Part shown: in pieces, positions 36,491 to 43,988 of the stretch
How positions within the stretch are numbered: the stretch's first letter is position 1
How the letters are laid out: the number at the start of each line of letters is the position of its first letter
NCBI GenBank assembly: GCA_002368155.1
Contig: AP018180.1
Location: forward strand, 3,412,719-3,476,718
Source: Nostoc carneum NIES-2107
GTDB taxonomy: Bacteria; Cyanobacteriota; Cyanobacteriia; Cyanobacteriales; Nostocaceae
DNA: 64,000 nucleotides
Direction of reading: 5' to 3'
Notes under the pieces: generated by a model
Seen by the model: the letters and a program-made list of their open reading frames with translations, nothing else
What the model was told of the DNA's origin: nothing
Database searches by the model: none
Program-made: the position numbers and the translations under genes

Positions 36491-36745
36491 ATGTCTGACA
36501 ACAAACCAATGGAATTATCTGCTGAAGAATTAGATAACGTTGCTGGTGGTGCTACTAGTGCAGTTTTTGCTAGCAATCGCAACTTCCTCGATGAACAAGT
36601 AGGTTCCACAGTTGTTGGTGCTAACGGCGGTATTTCCTCTCAAACCGCGCAAAAAACCGTTGCCTCTGAACAATATTTAGCTGAATTTAAATCAACTGGC
36701 GAAGGTTTTCCTGGTCTACCTGGTGGCTTCTATACAGCTTCCTAA
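36491..36745 (+). CDS. Double-glycine peptide 5 of the array, 84 aa
   Basis: The leader is standard, followed by ATSAVFASNRNFLDEQ. The internal Gly-Gly (GANGGISSQTAQ) is conserved at 46-47. The C-terminal part reads ASEQYLAEFKSTGEG and ends FPGLPGGFYTAS like copy 4. It is somewhat more diverged than copies 1-4. No Cys. The upstream spacer is longer, 75 bases. Confidence 0.9.
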   Translation: MSDNKPMELSAEELDNVAGGATSAVFASNRNFLDEQVGSTVVGANGGISSQTAQKTVASEQYLAEFKSTGEGFPGLPGGFYTAS

Positions 36746-36799
36746 TTCAACTCAATAGTACAAACTTCAAACAACACAAAAAATTAAGGAGAAAACATC

Positions 36800-37051
36800 A
36801 TGTCTGACAATATGCCAATGGAATTATCTGCTGAAGAATTAGATAACGTTGCTGGTGGTGCAGCTAGCTTAGTTGATGGTAGCAATTTCAACTTCCTTGA
36901 TGAGCAAGCTAGTGCAGTAATTATCGGTGCTAATGGTGGTATTGCATCATTCACTGCTCAAAAAACAGCTGTGTCTGAACAAAAATTGCAAGAAATCAAA
37001 TTCACAGGTGATGATCTTCCTGGAGTTCCTAAAGGTTTCTTTTCAGCCTAG
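36800..37051 (+). CDS. Double-glycine peptide 6 of the array, 83 aa
   Basis: The leader has Met for Lys at position 5. The post-leader segment starts AASLVDGSNFNFLDEQ, mixing the AASLVD start of copy 1 with the FLDEQ end of copy 5. The internal motif is GANGGIASFTAQ and the end is GDDLPGVPKGFFSA. It is the most diverged of the six close copies. No Cys. Its ribosome site is the same. Confidence 0.9.
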   Translation: MSDNMPMELSAEELDNVAGGAASLVDGSNFNFLDEQASAVIIGANGGIASFTAQKTAVSEQKLQEIKFTGDDLPGVPKGFFSA

Positions 37052-37127
37052 TCATTGAACTTGTACTGAATAACGCAAGTGCAGAGTTTACACTCACACC
37101 AAAATGAACAATACAAGGAAAATGACT

Positions 37128-37364
37128 ATGACAACCGAGAACTTACAGCCTCATGAAGCGCTGGAATTATCCAATCAAGAACTTGATGAAATTGCTGGTG
37201 GTGCAACTACCGATGTATTTGGCAGAAATCTTAATGACCAGGAAAATGTACTTGGTTATGTAGAAATTCCGGCAAGTGGTGGTATTAAGAGCGTTACCTT
37301 TTTACAGAGCTTCTACTCTGAGCAAGAGCTTCAAGAATTTAAGCAAGCAGGAATCAATCCTTAA
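37128..37364 (+). CDS. Double-glycine peptide 7, divergent, 78 aa
   Basis: In-frame ATGs exist at 37104, 37122 and 37128. AAGGA at 37115-37119 is 8 bases before 37128 but only 2 before 37122, so 37128 is chosen. The leader ends ELSNQELDEIAGG (Gly-Gly at 24-25). The rest is divergent but keeps the same plan: a second Gly-Gly at 51-52 in IPASGGIKSV, exactly 27 residues after the first as in copies 1-6, and a YSEQELQEFKQAG helix. No Cys is present. Confidence 0.85.
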   Translation: MTTENLQPHEALELSNQELDEIAGGATTDVFGRNLNDQENVLGYVEIPASGGIKSVTFLQSFYSEQELQEFKQAGINP

Positions 37365-37491
37365 GATAGCTAGCTTACATTTCTCGGTTTGACGGATTGC
37401 AGCCGGAGGTGAATTAACCGAGTGGCTAGCAGGCTCACGGTAATTTCCCTCCGCCTCATTCAACTTTAACACGTCACATCAAGGAGCTTAT

Positions 37492-37788
37492 ATGTCAGGT
37501 GACGAAAATATTCCGAATGATGCAGCCATCGAACTAACGGATGAGGAATTAGATGAAGTAGCAGGCGGTTTAGATATGAAGTTGACATTTGCCAGCTTTC
37601 GTAAATCGACTACTGGATATGTCCATGACACATCACGAAGGTCAAGAGGCTCAACCCACTCGGCGTTTCAGTCAGAAACAACAGAATCGGCTCTACTTCA
37701 ACTCACCATCATCGATGCAACAACTAAGGATCTCGAAATTATTGGCGAGTTGTTTGGAAATGCATCTGCACTCGATGGTTCTGCATAA
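37492..37788 (+). CDS. Double-glycine peptide 8, distinct type, 98 aa
   Basis: The leader ending ELTDEELDEVAGG (Gly-Gly at 25-26) clearly belongs to the array's leader family, and AAGGAGCTTAT precedes the ATG. The mature part is different: LDMKLTFASFRKSTTGYVHD, then an Arg/Ser-rich stretch and a helical end (ATTKDLEIIGELFGNASAL). No second Gly-Gly and no Cys. It is rich in Ser and Thr. It may be a distinct peptide sharing the exporter. Confidence 0.85.
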   Translation: MSGDENIPNDAAIELTDEELDEVAGGLDMKLTFASFRKSTTGYVHDTSRRSRGSTHSAFQSETTESALLQLTIIDATTKDLEIIGELFGNASALDGSA

Positions 37789-38183
37789 AGGAAGTTTTTG
37801 AAATTAATGAATCGCAGTTGGGCAAGTTTTGTTCAACTGCTTTCTGAAATTGTTCTGGTGTCAACTGAAGGATGAAGTATGAAGGCTGAAATTACTCAAA
37901 TCAATAGCAGATGGGTCATGAGTAAGAAAGAACTTAATTGTTTTAAATAAGAGGTTGTTTGAGAAGTGGTTGGCTGTGATTTGAGAGACTTCTTGATCCC
38001 CCCTACCCCCCTTTTTAAGGGGGGAAATACAATCAAATTGTCCCTTAAAGTGGGGATTTGTAAGAATCTAAAACGTTTTGTTACCAAATGCAGAACTTTT
38101 AAAACATCCTCTAAAGCTACTTCATTCTTTTTTCTATTAATCAATGTTGAATTGTCAATTAACACAAAGGAGAAAAAATCACA
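37789..38183. other. Gap between peptides 8 and 9, 395 bases
   Basis: It holds a CCCCCC/GGGGGG hairpin (38006-38024) of a type common between cyanobacterial genes. Overlapping ORFs on both strands at 37896-38220 are shadows without ribosome sites. Nothing else is recognised. Confidence 0.5.
38006..38024. repeat. Dispersed hairpin, CCCCCCTTTTTAAGGGGGG type
   Basis: Six C residues pair with six G residues around TTTTTAA, within the wider GATCCCCCCTACCCCCC context typical of a dispersed cyanobacterial repeat. Confidence 0.6.
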
Positions 38184-38414
38184 ATGGAAAACGAAAAGGA
38201 AATGGAAGCACTTGAGTTAACAGTTGCTGAACTAGCAACAATTGCAGGTGGTATTGCTGTGGGTGAACCTTATCCCGGACAGTATCAGCCAGGTGATATT
38301 TATAATCAAGTGAATGAAGCGATCGCTAAACAATTTGAGAATATCAAAATTCCTAATTGGAAGGAGAAGTACGAATATTCTCACACTTACAACAGCGAAT
38401 CATCCAGTTCATGA
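38184..38414 (+). CDS. Double-glycine peptide 9, distinct type, 76 aa
   Basis: The leader ends ELTVAELATIAGG (Gly-Gly at 22-23), with an AAAGGAGAAAAAATCACA ribosome context. The mature part is IAVGEPYPGQYQPGDIYNQVNEAIAKQ... and ends in a Ser-rich tail (NSESSSS). It is unrelated to copies 1-7 beyond the leader, and it is Cys-free. It is the last peptide before the export genes. Confidence 0.85.
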   Translation: MENEKEMEALELTVAELATIAGGIAVGEPYPGQYQPGDIYNQVNEAIAKQFENIKIPNWKEKYEYSHTYNSESSSS

Positions 38415-38578
38415 GAAGTGTTGAGTTTTGAGTTTTGAGTTCTGAGTATTAATGAGGATTCCTACTCATTACTCGTTACTCACCACTCAGCACTGGTTAA
38501 GTGATGGGGAGATTGATCGGTAGTTATTTCTGCACTCCCCATTTCTCTCCCGTTAGCAGAACAGAAGGAATTGAAATT

Positions 38579-39676
38579 ATGACAGAAGTTCTACTGAAGG
38601 AACTCACAAATAGTGATATTGACTGGATTTTAGCAACGGGTCGGAGAGAAGAAATTACTGCCGGCACGATTCTCATCCGCCAAGGAGCACCGGTTGATGC
38701 GCTTTATATTTTACTCGATGGTGCATTGTCCGTTTCTGTTGCTCAAGCTGACGATAACCCAATTGGTAGGGCGTTTGCAGCCTTAGAAGGTGGTGAATTG
38801 TCAGGACGGGAGATTACAAGACTGACAAATGGGGAAGTGGTGGGAGAAATGCCTTTCTTAACATCCTACCAGTCTGCAACGACAATTAAAGCTGCGAAAA
38901 AGTCTTTAGTGCTGATGGTTCCGCAGCAGGAATTGGTGAAAAAACTCCAAGAAGATATTACGTTTGCGGCTCATTTTTATCGTGCGATCGCAGTTTTATT
39001 GGCTCACCGTTTAGAGCAAATTGTCAGCCAAATTGGCCAAAGCACGATTGTACTCTTCCAGCCGCAAATCCGCGAGATTTTATTTACATTTGCTGAATTA
39101 AGCGATAGCGATATCGGCTGGATGATTGCAGCCGGCGAAGCTAAAAGAATTTTGGCAGGAGAAGTTTTATTCCAAGCCGGACGACCTGTTGATGCTTTTT
39201 ATATTTTATTAGATGGCAAAATGGTGGCTTCCACTGCCGAAGATGCTAGCAATCCCCTCACCCGCGCTTTTTCTAATTTAGAAAACACAGAAACCATCGA
39301 AACAGAATTTGCTAGATTATCGCGCGGTGACATGGTAGGCGAAACTCCCTTTGTGGAAGCCAGTCCCCCACCAATGACAATTCGCGCCATTGAAGATGCG
39401 ATCGTCCTTTCCATTCCTCGTTGGCGATTAGCGGCAAAATTGTTACATGATGTGGGCTTTGCTGCCCGATTCTATCGCGTGTTAGCGATATTGTTAGCAG
39501 ACAAACAGCAGGGAATTATCAATCGACTCGGTTACGGCAGAATTACATATAGTTCCGGTAAATCTTTAGACAGTAGTCTTACTTATGAAGATGAACTAAG
39601 TTCCGGCTTTTTAGCCCAAGTAACCCTAGCAGGAACAAGGTTTGATTGGATGTTAAAGCAGTTGAAGGCGAATTGA
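38579..39676 (+). CDS. Tandem cyclic-nucleotide-binding-domain protein of the export locus
   Basis: The frame opens at 38501, but AAGGA near 38565 and the ATG at 38579 (MTEVLLKELTNSD) give the better start, 365 residues. It consists of two similar cNMP-binding-like halves. Each has a SDIDWILATG/SDIGWMIAAG opening, then ILIRQGAPVDALYILLDG or VLFQAGRPVDAFYILLDG, a GE-V/M-VGE turn, and an AHFYRAIAVLLAHRL or ARFYRVLAILLADKQ helix. Such proteins are common in NHLP-type export loci and may gate the transporter. There is no DNA-binding domain. Ligand binding is unproven. Confidence 0.88.
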   Translation: MTEVLLKELTNSDIDWILATGRREEITAGTILIRQGAPVDALYILLDGALSVSVAQADDNPIGRAFAALEGGELSGREITRLTNGEVVGEMPFLTSYQSATTIKAAKKSLVLMVPQQELVKKLQEDITFAAHFYRAIAVLLAHRLEQIVSQIGQSTIVLFQPQIREILFTFAELSDSDIGWMIAAGEAKRILAGEVLFQAGRPVDAFYILLDGKMVASTAEDASNPLTRAFSNLENTETIETEFARLSRGDMVGETPFVEASPPPMTIRAIEDAIVLSIPRWRLAAKLLHDVGFAARFYRVLAILLADKQQGIINRLGYGRITYSSGKSLDSSLTYEDELSSGFLAQVTLAGTRFDWMLKQLKAN

Positions 39677-39798
39677 GGGATTGGGGATTGGGGACTGGGG
39701 ATTAGGGACTGGGGATTGGGGAGATGAGGCAGAAATTCCAATTACCCATTACCCATTACCCTTTCCCCCATGCCCAATGCCCCATGCCCCATGCCCTA
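39677..39798. repeat. STRR repeats before the HlyD gene
   Basis: GGGGATT/GGGGACT units, then ATTACCC and CCCATGC units, lie between the cNMP gene and the HlyD gene. They stay open in the HlyD reading frame, which artificially lengthens that ORF. Confidence 0.8.
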
Positions 39799-39818
39799 TT
39801 TATATATTTGGAGTCACT

Positions 39819-41261
39819 ATGGTTACGGCTCAAAAAAACAATATATTTCGTAAAGAAGCACTGGATCGTTTATCTTCCCCGGAACGGCTGGATCAATTGA
39901 TGCAGGTGGTGCAGCCGAAGAAGTGGATTCCGTTGGCGGCGTTGGGTTCTTTGGTGGCGGTGGGTGTGGCTTGGAGTGTTTACGGTCGCATTCCCATTAC
40001 TGTGAATGGACAAGGGGTAGTAGTTTTCCCTAGTAAGGTCGTGCCTTTTCAGTCTCCAAGTTCTGGGCAGATTTTGAATTTATTGGTGCGTGCGGGCGAT
40101 CGCGTGAAGAAAGGACAGGTGATTGCAACTATCGACCAAACGGAACTGCAAGAAAAGCTGGATTTGGCAAGGGCGAAGCTGTTGCAACTGCAAGAACAAG
40201 ACCGCAGTGCTAATTCGCTGCAAGCACAACGCACAGTTTTGGATCAGGGTGCAACGCAACAACAGCGTCAAGCACTGTTACAAAGTTTAGAAACTACTAA
40301 ATCGGTCACGCCAATTCTCCGGGATAAGGGTTTAGAGTCGATTCGCCAAGAAAGGCGGACTTTAGAGCAACAGTTGGAAACAACGCGCAAGCTAGTCCCG
40401 ACTTTTCAAGAACGGTTTGAATTGCGGCAACAATTACGCCGTGAAGGTGCTGTATCTAGTGATACCGTACTGCAAGCGGAGCAGGAATTTCTCAGTAGCA
40501 AAAGTCGCATTGATGAAATTCAATCGCAACTGAAACAACTGGATGTGAAAGAAGCCGATGCCCAAAGGCAATATTTAGCTAACTTAAACGCCACCAAAGA
40601 ACTACAAGCCCAGTTAGCAACATTAGATACTAAATTAGCTTCCCAAGCCGAACAAGATTTAGCGATCGCTACCAATCGGAAAAAAGAAATTCAAGAAACC
40701 GAAAGAGCGATCGCGCAATTAAAATCGCAATTAAAAGATAGAAACAAAGTTATTAGCAGCTTCAACGGTCAAATATTAGAACTGACAGTTGTTCCCGGAC
40801 AAAGCTTAGAAGAAGGCGCACGTATTGGCACCATCCAAGCCCAAGATTCCACTGATAAGTTAGTGGGAGTCGCATTCTTCCCAGTCAGTGAAGGTAAAAA
40901 GATTCAAAAAGGTATGGAGTTGCAAATTACTCCCTCTACTGTGAAGCGCGAACGCTTTGGGGGAATCGTCGCCAAAGTAACCAGTGTTTCGTCTTTTCCC
41001 GTCACCAAAGAAAGTGCATCCAGCGTTGTCGGTGGTGCAGAAATTTTGCAAGGCTTAACCTCCCAAGGGCCGCAAATTCAAGTCTTTGCTGAACTCGAGC
41101 CAGATTCCTCAACTAAAAGCGGTTTTCGCTGGTCATCTTCAAAGGGGCCAGAAGCCAAAGTCACCTCAGGAACCACCACCTCAGTCCGCGTCAAAGTTGA
41201 CGAACAATCACCAATTTCTTTTGTCTTCCCCATACTCCGTTCTTGGAGTGGAATGTATTAA
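39819..41261 (+). CDS. HlyD-family adaptor, NHLP bacteriocin system secretion protein
   Basis: The frame is open from 39681, but the first 46 codons are translated repeat DNA. The ATG at 39819 (MVTAQKNNIFRKEAL) has a GGAG site and gives 480 residues. One helix (KWIPLAALGSLVAVGVAWSVYG, about 35-56) anchors the protein. The lipoyl-like half VVPFQSPSSGQILNLLVRAGDRVKKGQVIATID follows, then a long coiled coil (about 110-315), the second half and a beta domain. It joins the NHLP transporters in the envelope. Confidence 0.93.
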   Translation: MVTAQKNNIFRKEALDRLSSPERLDQLMQVVQPKKWIPLAALGSLVAVGVAWSVYGRIPITVNGQGVVVFPSKVVPFQSPSSGQILNLLVRAGDRVKKGQVIATIDQTELQEKLDLARAKLLQLQEQDRSANSLQAQRTVLDQGATQQQRQALLQSLETTKSVTPILRDKGLESIRQERRTLEQQLETTRKLVPTFQERFELRQQLRREGAVSSDTVLQAEQEFLSSKSRIDEIQSQLKQLDVKEADAQRQYLANLNATKELQAQLATLDTKLASQAEQDLAIATNRKKEIQETERAIAQLKSQLKDRNKVISSFNGQILELTVVPGQSLEEGARIGTIQAQDSTDKLVGVAFFPVSEGKKIQKGMELQITPSTVKRERFGGIVAKVTSVSSFPVTKESASSVVGGAEILQGLTSQGPQIQVFAELEPDSSTKSGFRWSSSKGPEAKVTSGTTTSVRVKVDEQSPISFVFPILRSWSGMY

Positions 41262-41429
41262 ATGGGCATGGGGCATGGGGCATTGGGCATTGGGTATTGG
41301 GTAATTGGTAATTGGTAATTGGTAATTGGTAATAGTAATTTCTCACTTTCCCCTTATCCCCTTGTCCCCTTGTCCCCAATCCCCAGTCCCCAATCCCTCC
41401 TCACGACAAATCCTTACTGAACACGAACT
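41262..41429. repeat. STRR repeats between HlyD and NHLP transporter genes
   Basis: Tandem GGGGCATTGGGCATT, TTGGTAA and CCCCAAT/CCCCAGT units fill this spacer. Confidence 0.75.
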
Positions 41430-43679
41430 ATGTGGCGAACTCTTCAATCGCAGCTTGGGCTTAGATTAAAAAAAATTCGGCGGCTGATTAGCCCTCCCGA
41501 TCGCCGTCGTCGCACTCCTACTCTATTACAAATGGAAGCGGTGGAATGTGGTGCTGCCGCATTAGGAATTATTCTTGGTTATTACAATCGGGTTGTTCCT
41601 TTGGCAGAACTCCGTCTAGCTTGCGGTGTGTCGCGGGATGGCAGTAAAGCGTCAAATATTCTCAGTGCAGCCCGGATCTATGGGATGCAAGCGAAAGGCT
41701 TTAAGGTCGATTTGGATGGGTTACGCAAACTCGAATGTCCTTATATTATCTTCTGGAATTTTAACCATTTTCTAGTTGTTGAGGGATTTAGTAGAGATAA
41801 GGTTTATCTCAACGATCCAGCTACTGGCCCCCGTACAGTTTCTCCCGCAGAATTTGATCAGTCTTTTACGGGTGTAGTACTAGTTCTGGAACCAAGTACA
41901 GAATTTCGCCCAGGTGGACGCAAACCCAGCCTCACGCTAGCCTTATGGGACAGATTGCAGAGTTCGTTGGGTGCTTTGGTTTACTGTGTGATCGCCGGAT
42001 TATTATTAGTAATTCCAGGATTAGCTATTCCTGCCTTTTCGCAAACCTTTGTCGATCATGTCTTAATTGAAGGCAGAAATGATTGGTTGCGTCCGTTAAT
42101 TCTCGGCATTATTTTAACTGCTATCTTAAATGGTTTTTTAACTTTACTTCAGTTGCAATTTTTACGCCGTTTAAAAATTAAGCTGGCTGTAGGAATGTCC
42201 AGCCGCTTTTTATGGCATATTCTCCGCCTACCAGTGAGTTTTTACGATCAACGGTTTGCGGGGGAAATTAGTAACCGGGTTCACCTTAACGATAACTTGG
42301 CGAATTTGCTTTCTGGCAGATTAGCTACCACAGTAATTTCTATTTTTACTGTCGTCTTTTATGGCGCAGTGATGCTGCAATATGATGTTGTTCTTACTTT
42401 AATTGGTATTGCCTTTGTCATCGTCAATATTACCGTGTGGCGCTGGGTTTCTCGGCAACGTGTCGATGCCAATATGCGATTAATGCAAGAACAAGGCAAA
42501 GTTAGCGGCGTAGCCATTTCCGGCTTGCAAAGTATGGAAACCCTGAAGGCATCAGGGCTAGAGTCAGAATTCTTTTCCCGATGGGCTGGCTATTATGCCA
42601 AATCGATTAACGCCCGCCAGGAAATGGATACTACTAATCAAACTGTCGGTGTTTTACCATCTTTTCTCACCTCCATTACCTCAATGCTGTTGCTGGTGGT
42701 AGGAGGGTTGCGGGTAATGGATGGCGTACTCAGTATTGGGATGTTGATTGCCTTTCAAGCCTTAATGCAAAGATTCCTCGAACCTGTGAATAGTTTGGTG
42801 AGTCTGGCTGGTGAACTTCAGGAAATGGAAGGTAACCTCAATCGTTTAGATGATGTTTTACATAATGCGATCGATCCGGGGGTGAGTGAAGAAACACCTC
42901 TACCCTCAGCTTATGATGTACCAAAGGCAAATGTGCGGTTGCAAGGTTATGTAGAACTCCGTAACATCACATTCGGTTATAATCGCTCCGCAGCTCCCTT
43001 AATTGAAAATCTTAATCTTTCGCTCAAACCCGGTCAACGTGTGGCGTTAGTTGGTGGTAGTGGTTCTGGTAAATCAACCGTTGCCAAGCTGGTATGTGGA
43101 TTATATGAACCTTGGGCTGGAGAGATTCTATTTGATGGGAAATCGCGAAAAGATATTCCCCGTTCCATTATTAATCATTCGCTGGCGCTGGTGGAACAAG
43201 ATATCTCGATGTTTGCTGGTAGTGTGCGGGATAATCTCACGCTTTGGGATTCGACAGTACCTTTTAGTAATTTAGTTCGCGCTTGTAAGGATGCAGAGAT
43301 TCAGGATGTAGTGCTTTCCATGCCTGGTGGTTACAATGCTGACTTGGCAGAGGGGGCGACTAATTTAAGTGGGGGACAGCGTCAAAGGTTAGAAATTGCC
43401 CGCGCTTTGGTGAATAATCCAGCAATTTTGGTGATGGATGAAGCTACAAGTGCGCTGGATTCTGAGGCGGAGAAGTTAATCGATCGCAAGTTGCGGGAAC
43501 GGGGTTGTACTTGTGTTATTGTTGCCCACCGCTTAAGTACAATCCGCGATTGTGATGAGATTATTGTGTTTGATAAGGGCAAGGTGGTGCAACGTGGTAC
43601 TCATGAACAATTGCAGCAGGTGGAAGGGAAGTATTTGGAGTTGATTCGCAGTGAAGGGGAAGCGGTTGAGGCGGCGTGA
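41430..43679 (+). CDS. NHLP-family ABC exporter with C39 peptidase domain
   Basis: The 749-residue protein joins a C39 peptidase (about 30-155), a six-helix membrane domain (about 175-455) and an ATPase. Peptidase residues are Cys in MEAVECGAAALG (near 42), His in NFNHFLVVEGF and Asp in LNDPATGPR. The ATPase has Walker A GGSGSGKST, signature LSGGQRQR and Walker B LVMDEATSALD. It should remove the Gly-Gly leaders while exporting peptides 1-9. It pairs with the next ABC protein, the two-transporter arrangement described for nitrile-hydratase-leader-peptide systems. Confidence 0.95.
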   Translation: MWRTLQSQLGLRLKKIRRLISPPDRRRRTPTLLQMEAVECGAAALGIILGYYNRVVPLAELRLACGVSRDGSKASNILSAARIYGMQAKGFKVDLDGLRKLECPYIIFWNFNHFLVVEGFSRDKVYLNDPATGPRTVSPAEFDQSFTGVVLVLEPSTEFRPGGRKPSLTLALWDRLQSSLGALVYCVIAGLLLVIPGLAIPAFSQTFVDHVLIEGRNDWLRPLILGIILTAILNGFLTLLQLQFLRRLKIKLAVGMSSRFLWHILRLPVSFYDQRFAGEISNRVHLNDNLANLLSGRLATTVISIFTVVFYGAVMLQYDVVLTLIGIAFVIVNITVWRWVSRQRVDANMRLMQEQGKVSGVAISGLQSMETLKASGLESEFFSRWAGYYAKSINARQEMDTTNQTVGVLPSFLTSITSMLLLVVGGLRVMDGVLSIGMLIAFQALMQRFLEPVNSLVSLAGELQEMEGNLNRLDDVLHNAIDPGVSEETPLPSAYDVPKANVRLQGYVELRNITFGYNRSAAPLIENLNLSLKPGQRVALVGGSGSGKSTVAKLVCGLYEPWAGEILFDGKSRKDIPRSIINHSLALVEQDISMFAGSVRDNLTLWDSTVPFSNLVRACKDAEIQDVVLSMPGGYNADLAEGATNLSGGQRQRLEIARALVNNPAILVMDEATSALDSEAEKLIDRKLRERGCTCVIVAHRLSTIRDCDEIIVFDKGKVVQRGTHEQLQQVEGKYLELIRSEGEAVEAA

Positions 43680-43688
43680 GAAAGGCAA

Positions 43689-43876
43689 GAAAACGAACCG
43701 CGAAGGCACGAAGTACACGAAGTAAGAAGAAAAGAAGAAAAATTCAAAATTTGATTTACCCATCGAAATTAATAACATAAAACACTAATGCTTTGTGCCA
43801 TGAGTTGTGCGAAGTAAACTCCTTCTTCATTTCTCTTCCTTTGTGTACTTCGCGTCTTTGCGGTTCGTTTTTTATA
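43689..43876. repeat. Long imperfect inverted repeat between the two NHLP transporter genes
   Basis: AAAACGAACCGCGAAGGCAC at 43690 onward, continuing GAAGTACACGAAG, is inverted near 43839-43875 (CTTTGTGTACTTCGCGTC, TTTGCGGTTCGTTTT), with about 105 bases between. It looks like a MITE or dispersed palindrome inserted in the operon. Confidence 0.65.
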
Positions 43877-43988
43877 ACCATCAGAATTAATGTGCTGAAT
43901 TACTAATAATAATTTCAAAAATAAATGATTACGGCAGATGGAGTTACGGAAGATAATTCTCAATCCAAAATCGTATAAGGGGCATATT

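Noticed and set aside
37896-38220. Overlapping ORFs on both strands between peptides 8 and 9
   Set aside because: They run across a dispersed C6/G6 hairpin and have no ribosome sites.
39681-39818. 46-codon N-terminal extension of the HlyD gene
   Set aside because: The codons are translated heptamer repeats; a proper GGAG site and the conserved N-terminus begin at the ATG at 39819.
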